A stretch of DNA of 64,000 nt from Clostridia bacterium (GTDB lineage Bacteria > Bacillota > Clostridia > Christensenellales > CAG-1252), in assembly GCA_017444385.1 (NCBI GenBank), contig JAFSWQ010000014.1, positions 1-64,000 of the forward strand, read 5' to 3'. Position numbers and translations under genes: made by a program. This document shows, one piece after another, positions 27,040 through 36,164 of the stretch. Positions within the stretch are counted from its first letter, which is position 1. Each line of letters begins with the position of its first letter. A model generated the notes under the pieces. It saw nothing but the letters and a program-made list of their open reading frames with translations, was not told the origin of the DNA and made no database searches.

Positions 27040-28512
27040 TTAAAGTAGTATGCAAATCATTCCGCCTTTGCCTTCGTTGATTATTCTACCAAGCGTTTTA
27101 CGCATTTTCGCTCGCGCTTCTTCGGGCAACGCGTTCAACTTATTGCTCAATCCTTCGTTTACGAGGCTCTCTAAAGACTTACCGAACATATTGGTTTGCC
27201 AAATGCTCTTCTTGTCGTTTTCGAACTCTTTAAGCAAATATTTGACGAGTTCTTCGCTTTGTTGCTCGCTACCTACGATAGGATTAACTTCGGTCTTTAC
27301 GTCAACTTTCATTATATGCAACGAAGGGGCGCTTGCTTTAAGTCTTACGCCGAATTTACCGCCTGCTTTGACGATCTCCGGTTCTTCGAGATCCATTTCG
27401 TCAAGGGTGGGCGCGACTACGCCGTAGCCGTTTTCTTCCACTTCGTCGAGCGCCTTTTTGAGTTTAAGATAACTCTCGGCGTCGCGGGACGCTCTCTTCA
27501 AATAGGCGGTCAATTTATAATCGTCGACTATCTCTTGCCCGCAAATCTTACCGAGTTCAGCGTAAAACAATTCCTTTTTAGGTCTCAATTCGACAACCGC
27601 AGAGCCGTCCGCCATATCCGCGCTTTGAACGACGCATTCTTCGTAATCTTCGTTTCGGAAGTTTTGGCTCATACTCTCAACGTCGCTCATTTTTACTATT
27701 TTTTCGGTAGCCGACTTCAATGATTTAGCGGTGGAAAGAATCAATTCGTCGTTCGAGTCGAACGCTCTCATCCATTCGGGAATAACCACGTCCAAACGCT
27801 TTACCGGGAATTCTTTGAGTATAGCGGAAATAAGAACGGAAACGTCGCTTTCCTTCATCTCGCTTACGTTCAAAGGTATGGTTTTTACGCCGTACTTCTC
27901 GCTCAAAGCGTTCGATAACGCGATCACGTCTTGGCTTTCGGGCGAGGCGGTATTCAAAACGATGACGAAAGGCTTATTAAGTTCTTTCAGCTTGTTAGCG
28001 GCTTTTTCTTCCGCTTCTATCATATCCGAACGCTTTATTTCACCGAAGCTACCGTCGGACGTTAAAAGTATGCCTACCGTGGAATGATCTTCGATTACCT
28101 TGGTCGTACCTATATCGGCGGCAAGCGCAAAAGGTATTTCCTCGTCTTGCCACGGCGTTTTCACCATTCTTTCTCTACCCTCTTCGTTTGCGCCCAACGC
28201 CCCTTCAACGAAATAACCGACGCAGTCGATAAGACGAACTTTCGCCTTAACTAAGCCGAAATTTACTTCCACCGCGGATGCGGGCACGAATTTAGGTTGG
28301 GTAGTCATTATAGTTTTACCGTCCGCCGATTGGGGCATCTCGTCGATGGCGCGCGATAAAACGTTTTTGTTTTCTATATTAGGCAAAACGACCGCTTCCA
28401 TAAACTTCTTTATAAAAGTGGACTTCCCCGTCCTCACGGGGCCTACTACGCCGAGATATATTTCGCCGTCCGTTCGGGTTGCAATATCGTAATAAATATC
28501 CTTATTTTCCAT
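27040..28512 (-). CDS. spoIVA: Stage IV sporulation protein A (spore coat ATPase)
   Basis: Cytoskeletal ATPase that polymerises on the forespore surface as the foundation of the coat. The P-loop GPVRTGKS is at about residues 24-31, and MMTTQPKF-type and DCVGYFVEGA switch regions follow. The 490-residue length and the conserved C-terminus (KMRKTLGRIINEGKGGMICILL, given in part) match SpoIVA. It is a reliable marker of endospore formation. GGAGG precedes the ATG. A mother-cell (sigma-E) promoter is expected; CATATCGT upstream is only a weak candidate. I see no clear terminator in 26906-27039. Confidence 0.97.
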   Translation of the reverse strand: MENKDIYYDIATRTDGEIYLGVVGPVRTGKSTFIKKFMEAVVLPNIENKNVLSRAIDEMPQSADGKTIMTTQPKFVPASAVEVNFGLVKAKVRLIDCVGYFVEGALGANEEGRERMVKTPWQDEEIPFALAADIGTTKVIEDHSTVGILLTSDGSFGEIKRSDMIEAEEKAANKLKELNKPFVIVLNTASPESQDVIALSNALSEKYGVKTIPLNVSEMKESDVSVLISAILKEFPVKRLDVVIPEWMRAFDSNDELILSTAKSLKSATEKIVKMSDVESMSQNFRNEDYEECVVQSADMADGSAVVELRPKKELFYAELGKICGQEIVDDYKLTAYLKRASRDAESYLKLKKALDEVEENGYGVVAPTLDEMDLEEPEIVKAGGKFGVRLKASAPSLHIMKVDVKTEVNPIVGSEQQSEELVKYLLKEFENDKKSIWQTNMFGKSLESLVNEGLSNKLNALPEEARAKMRKTLGRIINEGKGGMICILL

Positions 28513-28566
28513 TAGCGTCCTCCATAATTCTATTTAACGATATGCAAGGACTTATGAAGATAGAAC

Positions 28567-28627
28567 AAAAAAGGCTGTGAATTGTTATCAACCCGATTTA
28601 CGTCGTTTAGAAGATCAATCCACAACC
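28567..28627 (-). terminator. Long-stem terminator after the aminotransferase gene
   Basis: On the minus strand GGTTGTGGATTG pairs with CAATTCACAGCC across a loop of about 37 bases, followed by six T. It separates the aminotransferase gene from spoIVA. Confidence 0.75.
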
Positions 28628-28705
28628 CTATTATTATCTATTATAATTATAATAACTTTTTCAATATTTAAAAAACGAATTAAACACCCAAATTAACCTA
28701 TTACG

Positions 28706-29959
28706 TTAGCTCAAAAGTTGTTCGCAAATCGCGAAGTCTACCACCGTTACCAAAACTTTACACGCTTGAATGATATCTTCAAGGGTCGCGTAAGAAGGCG
28801 CGATTCTTATCGTAGAATCGAGATCGTCTATATGTAAAGGATGAGTCGCGCCTGCGTCGGTCAACGTCAACCCTACTCTTTTACACATTTCGACCACCTT
28901 TTTAGCGGTACCGTTCATAACCGTCAAAGTAATGAAATAACCGCCCTTGGGTTTAGTCCAGCTGACGTATTTGTTCCCCGCGAAACCTTGCTCGAATACC
29001 GACAACACCGCTTCGAATTTAGGGCGAAGTATTTGGGCGTGTTTTTCCATAATAGCCGCTACGTTCGAGGCGTCTTTAAGGAACAAAGCGTGTTCGAGTT
29101 GGTTAATTTTGTCGAAATTTATGGTTTGGATAGAGAACATCTTCTTCAAAGAAGCGTAGTTTTTATCGCTCGTCACCATACAGCAAGTACCGCCCGACGA
29201 GAAGGTTATCTTGCTCGTGGAAGCAAACATATATACTCTATCGACTACCGCGTCGGGAATGGTGAAAATATTGGCGAGCGCGGGAGCGTCGGGATATAAA
29301 GCGTGAACGCAATACGCGTTATCCCAAAAGATCCTGAAATCTACCGCGGCGGTCTTCATAGTCGCCAAGCGTCTTACGACTTCGTCCGAGAACACTATAC
29401 CCGTAGGGTTGCTGAAACGCGGAACGCAGAAGATTCCTTTCACGTAAATATCGTTTGCAACGAGGTCTTCTATAAGGTCCATATCCGGGCCGTCGTCCTT
29501 CATGGGTACGCTTATCATTTCAATACCGAATTGTTCGAGAATGGAAAAATGCCTGTCGTAGCCGGGGACGGGGCATATAAACTTCACTTTGGGAAGTTTA
29601 CACCAAGGCGTACCTCCGAGAACGCCGAAACACCAAGCCTTAGATAATACGTCGTACATAAGGTTAAGGCTGGAACAACCGCCCAAAAAGACGTTATCGG
29701 GTGATACTTGAAACACGTCGGCAAACACTTTCTTCAATTCGGGGATACCGTCCATAAACCCGTAATTACGATAGTCGGGTTTATCGAATTCGTAGCCGTT
29801 TATCGTGGTAAGCAAAGGCATTGCGATATCGAGTTGCTCGGCGCAGGGTTTTCCCCTCGAAATATCAAGAGAAAACTTCTCTCTTTGCAGTTGCGCGTAC
29901 TTCTTTTTCAAGTTGGTAAATCTCGTTTGTAATTCTTCAACCGAAACGTTAAAGTCCAT
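28706..29959 (-). CDS. PLP-dependent aminotransferase (aspartate aminotransferase type Ic-like)
   Basis: 417 residues, fold-type I. The N-terminal LDISRGKPCAEQLD and YRNYGFMDGIPELK blocks mark the subgroup known as aspartate aminotransferase type Ic (PF12897). Others are GGCSSLNLMYDVL, the NPTG of RFSNPTGIVFS, and the Schiff-base lysine in STSKITFSSGG, with the substrate Arg in STIRIAPSYA. It probably transaminates aspartate or another amino acid with 2-oxoglutarate. Transcribed alone. Confidence 0.88.
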   Translation of the reverse strand: MDFNVSVEELQTRFTNLKKKYAQLQREKFSLDISRGKPCAEQLDIAMPLLTTINGYEFDKPDYRNYGFMDGIPELKKVFADVFQVSPDNVFLGGCSSLNLMYDVLSKAWCFGVLGGTPWCKLPKVKFICPVPGYDRHFSILEQFGIEMISVPMKDDGPDMDLIEDLVANDIYVKGIFCVPRFSNPTGIVFSDEVVRRLATMKTAAVDFRIFWDNAYCVHALYPDAPALANIFTIPDAVVDRVYMFASTSKITFSSGGTCCMVTSDKNYASLKKMFSIQTINFDKINQLEHALFLKDASNVAAIMEKHAQILRPKFEAVLSVFEQGFAGNKYVSWTKPKGGYFITLTVMNGTAKKVVEMCKRVGLTLTDAGATHPLHIDDLDSTIRIAPSYATLEDIIQACKVLVTVVDFAICEQLLS

Positions 29960-29993
29960 TTTTACACCTCTATTTGTAACGTTATATTTTATA

Positions 29994-30023
29994 ATTATAG
30001 TATTACGGTAAGACCAAAGTCAA
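29994..30023 (-). promoter_or_regulatory. Promoter of the aminotransferase gene
   Basis: On the minus strand TTGACT (30018-30023), an 18-base spacer and TATAAT (29994-29999). Confidence 0.55.
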
Positions 30024-30085
30024 ATCGAAAGGGTCTTACGCGATTATTTTTTGTATTTTTATATATTATTTTGAATAATTATATA

Positions 30086-31411
30086 TTATTTCGGATCAAC
30101 CGCGCCGTCGCTCTTGTTCTTGAATTCGAGTTTTATAGGCGTGCCCGAGAAATCGAACGCGTTGCGCAAGCCGTTTTCAAGATACCTCATATATGAGAAA
30201 TGAAGTAGTTTCGCGTCGTTTACGAAAAACACGAAGGTAGGCGGTAAAGCGGTAGGTTGAGTAACATAGAATAATTTGAGTTTTCTTCCGTTTTTCGAAG
30301 GAGGCTCGTTTACCGAAACGATATCGCTTATAACGTCGTTTAATATGCCCGTAGGTACGCGGCGGGAAGCGTTACCGAAGACTTCTTCTGCGACCGTGAG
30401 AATCTTTTCCAATCTCTTGCCCGTCAACGCGCTGACGTAAACCGACTTGAAATAATCCATAAATTTCAAAGTCTCTTTGAGTTTGGCGTCGAACTTGTTC
30501 ATAGTCCCGGTATCTTTTTCCACGAGATCCCATTTATTCATAACGATAACCGAAGGCTTACCTTGTTCGTGGATATACCCCGCGATCTTAACGTCTTGCT
30601 CGGAAATGCCGCTTTCGCTGTCTATCACAAGTAAAGTTACGTCCGCTCGGCGAATGGAAGCGAACGCTCTAACGACCGAATAGTACTCCACGTCGTCGTC
30701 CACGCTGCTTTTCTTTCTTATACCCGCGGTGTCGATTATCGTATATCTCTTGCCGTTAACCTCGAATTTGCTGTCTATAGTGTCGCGAGTCGTACCCGCG
30801 ATATTGCTTACTATCGACCTATCGTAGCCTATCATTTTATTTACGAGGCTGCTTTTACCCGCGTTAGGTTTGCCTACTACCGCGATTTTCAAGCCGGCTT
30901 CCACGCTATCGGTCTCGCTGCAATCGCCCAAATCCTTCACCACTTCGTCCAAAACGTCCCCTATCCCCGTGCCGTGTTCGGCGCTAACGGCAAAAGGCTC
31001 GCCGAGCCCAAGTTGATAAAAGTCGTAGGGGCTATCCCACGGATTATCGAGTTTATTGACCGCCAAAACTATGGGTTTACCCGTGCTTCTCAATATCTCG
31101 GCAATGGCGTAATCGTCGGGCATTATACCCTCTTTTCCGTCGCAAATAAAGATTATCGAATCGGCTATCTCAACGGCGAGATTCGCTTGTTCGCGAATGT
31201 GCTTCCACATAGCGTCTTCGCTCTTTAATTCTATACCGCCCGTATCGATGACGGTAAAGAAAGAGCCGCACCACTCTACGTCGGCGTATATTCTATCTCT
31301 CGTTACGCCCGGTTTATCGTACGTGATGCTTATTCTTCTACCTGCAAGTTGATTGAAAAACGTGGATTTGCCCACGTTCGGTCTTCCAACGACCGCTACG
31401 ATTTTAGTCAT
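30086..31411 (-). CDS. der: Ribosome-associated GTPase Der (EngA)
   Basis: Essential 50S assembly GTPase, 441 residues. Two GTPase domains in tandem: G1 GRPNVGKS at 8-15 with DTGG and NKLD, then G1 GKPNAGKS near 182 with DTAG and NKWD. A KH-like C-terminal domain ends in SFSGTPIKLEFKNK-type sequence. It is the last gene of the rnj operon and overlaps the DUF512 gene by eight bases. Confidence 0.97.
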   Translation of the reverse strand: MTKIVAVVGRPNVGKSTFFNQLAGRRISITYDKPGVTRDRIYADVEWCGSFFTVIDTGGIELKSEDAMWKHIREQANLAVEIADSIIFICDGKEGIMPDDYAIAEILRSTGKPIVLAVNKLDNPWDSPYDFYQLGLGEPFAVSAEHGTGIGDVLDEVVKDLGDCSETDSVEAGLKIAVVGKPNAGKSSLVNKMIGYDRSIVSNIAGTTRDTIDSKFEVNGKRYTIIDTAGIRKKSSVDDDVEYYSVVRAFASIRRADVTLLVIDSESGISEQDVKIAGYIHEQGKPSVIVMNKWDLVEKDTGTMNKFDAKLKETLKFMDYFKSVYVSALTGKRLEKILTVAEEVFGNASRRVPTGILNDVISDIVSVNEPPSKNGRKLKLFYVTQPTALPPTFVFFVNDAKLLHFSYMRYLENGLRNAFDFSGTPIKLEFKNKSDGAVDPK

Positions 31412-32693
31412 ATTTACCTTCCAATATTTCTATTAGGGATTTTCCGCCGTGCGAAACGTAAACTCTGGCGGATATCTCTTTCTTGAATTCTTCCATCGTT
31501 ACGCCGTCAAGGAAAACGTCCTCGAATTCCTTCAAAGTGGTAGAAGGAATTATAACGTCGGCGTATTTTCGTTTTTTGAGAGCGGGGATCATATCCGAGG
31601 CGGTCAATAACCCCGCTACGGTAACGGTCTCGCCAAACCATTCGTTTTTGATGGTCATTACCTCTAAATCTATCCCTCTCTCTTTTTTAAGGCGATCGGC
31701 AAGAGCGGTAAGAGTTGGCGAAAACGCAACGCCCGTAACGCAAGTAAAGCCCCCTCGCAAAGAGGTCGCTTCCTTTAATTCTTCGTCCGCTTCCTCGATA
31801 AACTCGGCAACCATACCAACCCCGTTTTCTATTTGAACGAAGTTTTCGTAATAGACGTACTTTGGGATAGGTCTACCCGCTAATACGTACATCTCGTCCG
31901 AACACCATACGAAACGCGTTCCGTGTTTTTTAAGGCATTCTTCGGCGAAACTCTCGCAGAAGTCAAGGGTACGCGCCGCGCATTCGCGGCTAACGGGTTT
32001 GAGAGGATAAAGCCCTTCTCTATGCCCGGTAAGTCCTACGGGAACGACCGCCACAGTCTCGACGTGAGGGAATAGTTTATAGAGTTCGTTTATTGTTTCA
32101 ACGAGGACGTCGTCGCTATTCAAACCTTCCGCCATTACGATTTGAGTTTGAAAAACTATGCCCGCTTTCGCAAGCCTTTGCATATAGTCGAAAACTTTCG
32201 CGCTGTTGGGATTGGCGCAAAGTTTTTTCTTTATCTCTTTGTCGTAACAGTGTACCGAGATGTATAGAGGCGAAAGTTTCAACCGCTCTATTCTTTCGAG
32301 ATCGTCTTCCGTCACGTTAGACAAAGTAACGTAACTACCGCAAGTAAAAGAGAGGCGATAGTCGTCGTCTTTAACGTAAAGAGAAGGTCGCATACCCTTT
32401 TTGCACTGCTCAACGAAGCAAAATAGGCATTTGTTCTTACAAACCTTGATATCGAAATCCTCGTAAGGATATTCGATGCCGAGATCCTCGTCCTCGTCCT
32501 TCTCTATCCTGACGATACGCTCTTTCCCTTTTTTATTGCGTATGGTAACGTCGAAAGAAGAAAGCGAAGAATAATACGCGATATCCAACTGATCTTGATA
32601 CTTATGTCCGTCGAAAGCGATTATGTATTCCCCTTTTTTGACGCCTGCGCGATGAAAAGGGGATCTTCTTTGTACGGATAGTATCTCGAGCAT
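31404..32693 (-). CDS. DUF512 / TIGR03279-type radical SAM protein
   Basis: 429 residues: an N-terminal PDZ-like segment (AGVKKGEYIIAFDG), a radical SAM motif C-x3-C-x2-C (CKNKCLFC, about 85-92) followed by FVEQCKKGMRPSLYVKDDDYRLSF, and a C-terminal DUF512 domain. The family almost always lies next to der in Firmicutes, as here; its reaction is unknown. Start and stop overlap the neighbouring genes. Confidence 0.9.
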   Translation of the reverse strand: MLEILSVQRRSPFHRAGVKKGEYIIAFDGHKYQDQLDIAYYSSLSSFDVTIRNKKGKERIVRIEKDEDEDLGIEYPYEDFDIKVCKNKCLFCFVEQCKKGMRPSLYVKDDDYRLSFTCGSYVTLSNVTEDDLERIERLKLSPLYISVHCYDKEIKKKLCANPNSAKVFDYMQRLAKAGIVFQTQIVMAEGLNSDDVLVETINELYKLFPHVETVAVVPVGLTGHREGLYPLKPVSRECAARTLDFCESFAEECLKKHGTRFVWCSDEMYVLAGRPIPKYVYYENFVQIENGVGMVAEFIEEADEELKEATSLRGGFTCVTGVAFSPTLTALADRLKKERGIDLEVMTIKNEWFGETVTVAGLLTASDMIPALKKRKYADVIIPSTTLKEFEDVFLDGVTMEEFKKEISARVYVSHGGKSLIEILEGKYD

Positions 32694-33205
32694 TATTCCT
32701 CGAAGGTTTGGATATAAACTCTTCTAATAACGATATCGCGGACGGGAACGTCGTCGTAGTAACCCACGCTTCTGGTCTCGACTTTCGAGATGGCGATGGC
32801 GTTACGCATACTCTCTTCGTCTACTACTCTACCGAAAGCCGCGTATTGTTTATCCAAGAATTTGCAATCTTTGACGCAAATAAAGAATTGCGAGCTTGCG
32901 CTGTCGTTGACTTGAGTACGAGCCATAGACAAAGTTCCCAAAACGTGAGAGATGGGGTTGTTGATACCGTTGGTCTTGAATTCGCCCTTAATGGTCTCCG
33001 CGCCGGCTTTGCTTTGCATATCGGGGGTAAGACCGCCGCCTTGGATCATAAAACCGGGAATGACTCTATGGAAGATCAAACCTTCGTAAAAGCCCTCGTT
33101 TGCGAGTTTGACGAAGTTAGCGCAGGTGATAGGCGCGTAATCGGGGAAAAGTTCGCAACGGATTTTGCGATCGTCTTCTAATTCGATTGTGGCAAATGTT
33201 CTCAT
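32693..33205 (-). CDS. Cyclophilin-type peptidyl-prolyl isomerase
   Basis: 170 residues, cytoplasmic (no signal peptide). Conserved cyclophilin blocks: FHRVIPGFMIQGG with the catalytic Arg, GTLSMARTQVNDSASSQFFI and AAFGRVVDEESM. Folding helper that isomerises Xaa-Pro bonds. AGGAG precedes the ATG. In the middle of the rnj-der operon. Confidence 0.95.
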   Translation of the reverse strand: MRTFATIELEDDRKIRCELFPDYAPITCANFVKLANEGFYEGLIFHRVIPGFMIQGGGLTPDMQSKAGAETIKGEFKTNGINNPISHVLGTLSMARTQVNDSASSQFFICVKDCKFLDKQYAAFGRVVDEESMRNAIAISKVETRSVGYYDDVPVRDIVIRRVYIQTFEE

Positions 33206-33220
33206 AATTTACTCCTTAAA

Positions 33221-34393
33221 TTAATTTGTTTTATTCGTTAGTTTTGCTACGCCGTCATTTTCTATTTGAGGCGTAATATTGTGTATATCGTTAACGCTCA
33301 AACGAACGTAAACCTGCCCGCGATACTTGAATTCGTTTTTTCTAAACGGCTCGTCCAATATCTCGTAAACGCCGTAAAGGGTTTCGTCGGGGGTACGCGA
33401 TGGGATAACGAGAGCCCTTTTAACGAGGTAACTCTTTATCTGGTTTTCCAAAGAGGTCACGCCGTCCGCCAATATGACGGGAACGCCCCTCATAAACGCG
33501 CCGAATATCGCGCTCGTGTCGGGGACGGTAACGAGTATATCCGCAGCGTCTAAAATATCGTCGGACAATACGTCGTTCATAAGACCGCTACCCGCCGAAA
33601 ACTCGGGAAGTTTGGTGTAGTATTTGCGCAGTTTCTTATCTTTCGCTATTATCATAAGATAATAGTCGTTTTTCTTTTCCATCAACTTGATAACGTCGCG
33701 CTTTAAGGTGTACGTATCGTAATCGCCGCCGTTTACCACTACCAAAGGAAGATTGCCGGTAAGACCCAACGCCTTGCGTTTGAGTTGCCTATCGAAAGAC
33801 TCCGCCGAGAATGTGGTGGGATAACCTACCACCGCGATACGTTCCTCGATAACACCCGAATTCATAAGGCGTTTTTTAACTTCGGGATTTTCCACGAAGT
33901 AGCCGTCCACCTTGGGACGAACGAAGGACGCGTCCAATGCGAATTGAGATATCACGCCTACCGTGCGATAGTCCATCGCGAGGTCGTTTTTGGCGATAAG
34001 GGTCAAATCTAACGCTTCGGGGGTGGTGCAAAGCACCATAACGGGCTCGAAACGGCGCATAATATTTAAAATACGCTTTATCGTAAAGGGTTTTGCCTTT
34101 TTGTTTTCGCCTTCGCCACCCGTCTTAACGAGTTCCTGCACCCTCTTTTCTTCTTTCTTTTCCTTTTCTTTAGAAGTGAACGCGAGGTAATGACGGAAAT
34201 ATTTATAGCTGATCTTATACAATAATTGACGTAATTTGAAAACAAGACTAACCGAATAAGATTCGCTGTCTATCATCACCACGTCGCAAGGATCGAATTC
34301 CTTTTCGAAATGCGCTTTCAAGGCGGCGGCAACCTTTTCGTCCCCGTGCTTGTCGTATAGGATCAAAACGTGTCTGTTCCACTTCAATTCCAT
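33221..34393 (-). CDS. UgtP/MGDG-synthase-like glycosyltransferase
   Basis: 390 residues, GT-B fold. The motif DGYFVENPEVKKRLMNSGV followed by VVGYPT is that of the processive diacylglycerol glucosyltransferase/MGDG synthase group. A nucleotide-sugar site is suggested by VTVPDTSAIFGAFMRGVPVI. An unusual Lys/Glu-rich insertion lies at about 90-120. It would be membrane-peripheral and add sugar to diacylglycerol or a related lipid; the exact sugar is unknown. The one-base overlap with trhP (TGATG) shows coupling. Confidence 0.78.
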   Translation of the reverse strand: MELKWNRHVLILYDKHGDEKVAAALKAHFEKEFDPCDVVMIDSESYSVSLVFKLRQLLYKISYKYFRHYLAFTSKEKEKKEEKRVQELVKTGGEGENKKAKPFTIKRILNIMRRFEPVMVLCTTPEALDLTLIAKNDLAMDYRTVGVISQFALDASFVRPKVDGYFVENPEVKKRLMNSGVIEERIAVVGYPTTFSAESFDRQLKRKALGLTGNLPLVVVNGGDYDTYTLKRDVIKLMEKKNDYYLMIIAKDKKLRKYYTKLPEFSAGSGLMNDVLSDDILDAADILVTVPDTSAIFGAFMRGVPVILADGVTSLENQIKSYLVKRALVIPSRTPDETLYGVYEILDEPFRKNEFKYRGQVYVRLSVNDIHNITPQIENDGVAKLTNKTN

Positions 34394-35592
34394 CAGTCGT
34401 CTTTCCTTCTCAAAACGTCTAAAGATAAGAGTTCTCGCTCTTCCTCTCCGTAAATTATCAGTTTTTGTTGGACGAATTTAGCGTCCTCAATTTCTTCGCC
34501 CGACTCGGTAACTATCTTTTTGACTTTGAACGTCTTATTAAAATCGCCGCCCGAAGAAAGTATTTCCAACTCGTCGCCTATTTTGAAACGATTCCTCATC
34601 TCGATAAGATAGCCGCCGTCCTCTTTTTTTTCTAAAACCACCGCGACGAAAGAATAACCGTCGCCGCTTTGTTCCTTACTGTACGCCACGCCCGCGTTTT
34701 CTTTACCGTAGTAAAAGCCGGTGAAATAACCGCGGTTTTTGCATTTATACAGTTCTTTATCTAGTTCGACTATATCGCCCCCGTCAAGAGCGCGTCTATA
34801 CGCGTTTATTACGTTAGCGACGTAGTAGACCGTCTTCATTCTTCCTTCTATCTTGAAAGAATCCACGCCCGCTTTAATAAGGTCGTCGAGGTGCGAAAGC
34901 ATATTCATATCGTAACTGTTCAAGACGTACGCGCCTCTTGAATCCTCTTGCAATTCAAGTGAGTTTTCGCGGGAAACCTCTCTCATTTTATACTGCCAAC
35001 GGCAAGCCTGAACGCATTCGCCGCGGTTGCTGTCACGATCGGTAAGATAACTCGACAACAAGCAACGGCCGCTGTAACTGATGCACATAGCGCCGTGAAC
35101 GAAGCACTCTATTTGCAAGTCGGAACAATGATCCTTTATCTCTTTTACTTCGGTCAATGATAGTTCCCTCGCAAGCACCACTCTTTCCGCGCCCATCTTA
35201 TGCCAAAACGCGGCGGTGTAAGCGTTGGTGACGTTCGCTTGCGTGCTGATATGTATGGGAAGCTCGGGGGAAACCGTCTTCGCCAATTCTATAACTCCCG
35301 GATCGGTGACGAGCATTCCGTCCGCTTTTATCTCGCCGAGATACTTAACGTAGTCTTTCAAGGCGGGGAAATCGCGATTTGACGGGAAAATATTTACTGT
35401 GACGTATATCTTTTTGCCCAAAGAGTGCGCGTAATTTACCGCTTCGAGAAGCCCTTCTCTATCGAAATTATCAGCGAAAGAGCGTAAAGAAAAATCCTTG
35501 CCGCCTAAGTAACAAGCGTCTGCTCCGAAGTGAAACGCGGTGATCAATTTTTCTTTGCTGCCTGCCGGCGCTAACAATTCGGGTTTTTGCAT
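34393..35592 (-). CDS. trhP: U32 peptidase-family protein, probable tRNA hydroxylation protein TrhP
   Basis: 399 residues. The N-terminus LLAPAGSKEKLITAFHFGADACYLGG and the cysteine block CFVHGAMCISYSGRCLLSSYL...GECVQACRWQY are those of U32 proteins now known to hydroxylate U34 of tRNA with prephenate (TrhP, Bacillus YrrN/YrrO). Four cysteines should hold an Fe-S cluster. The neighbour upstream is the cognate methyltransferase TrmR, which supports this role over proteolysis. They overlap by 22 bases. Confidence 0.88.
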   Translation of the reverse strand: MQKPELLAPAGSKEKLITAFHFGADACYLGGKDFSLRSFADNFDREGLLEAVNYAHSLGKKIYVTVNIFPSNRDFPALKDYVKYLGEIKADGMLVTDPGVIELAKTVSPELPIHISTQANVTNAYTAAFWHKMGAERVVLARELSLTEVKEIKDHCSDLQIECFVHGAMCISYSGRCLLSSYLTDRDSNRGECVQACRWQYKMREVSRENSLELQEDSRGAYVLNSYDMNMLSHLDDLIKAGVDSFKIEGRMKTVYYVANVINAYRRALDGGDIVELDKELYKCKNRGYFTGFYYGKENAGVAYSKEQSGDGYSFVAVVLEKKEDGGYLIEMRNRFKIGDELEILSSGGDFNKTFKVKKIVTESGEEIEDAKFVQQKLIIYGEEERELLSLDVLRRKDD

Positions 35593-36164
35593 TTTTTTAT
35601 TATCATCACTCCTTGTCCGTATCTTTCGCTTACGAGCGTGGCGTCGGATTCCACCCGCTCGATGAATTTACGCATATTCGTAACTATCGTCCTATGCTTA
35701 TGTTTCGGGTATTCGCCGTTGTCGACGAGCCCCAAATATCCCACGTCGTCCACGAATATCGTCGCGTCTTCGGTAGTCAACTTCAACAAGTAGTCGAGCA
35801 TAGAGGAATAGTGCGCTTTCGGGCCGTCCAAAAGGACGAAGTCGAATTTTTCTTCAAGTAAAGTCAAAAGATAACAAGCGTCTTCTTTTATTATCCTTAC
35901 TCTCTTACTAAGCCCCGCCGCCTCGAAAAACTCTTCGGCGTAACTAAGCCGCTCTTCGTCGATATCCACCGTGACGAGCGTCGCTTTAGGGGAAGCGGTA
36001 AGCATAAGCGTTCCGCTGTAACCTATCGCAGTACCGATTTCGAGTATTTTTTCGGGTTGTTCATTCCTTACCGTTTCAACGAGAAGCGCAGAACCCTCGT
36101 CGTCCATTATGGGTATGAACTTCTCTAACGCGAGAGCCTTTTGCTCGGCGATAACGTCCCTCAT
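35571..36164 (-). CDS. trmR: tRNA 5-hydroxyuridine methyltransferase-type O-methyltransferase (TrmR)
   Basis: 197-residue class I SAM methyltransferase: ILEIGTAIGYSGTLML (SAM loop), VTVDIDEERL, EDACYLL and FVLLDGPKAHY metal/substrate blocks of the catechol-O-methyltransferase-like group. In Bacillus, YrrM (TrmR) methylates ho5U34 to mo5U34, and its gene sits before the U32 genes exactly as here. The start overlaps the rnj stop (ATGA). Confidence 0.88.
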   Translation of the reverse strand: MRDVIAEQKALALEKFIPIMDDEGSALLVETVRNEQPEKILEIGTAIGYSGTLMLTASPKATLVTVDIDEERLSYAEEFFEAAGLSKRVRIIKEDACYLLTLLEEKFDFVLLDGPKAHYSSMLDYLLKLTTEDATIFVDDVGYLGLVDNGEYPKHKHRTIVTNMRKFIERVESDATLVSERYGQGVMIIKKCKNPNC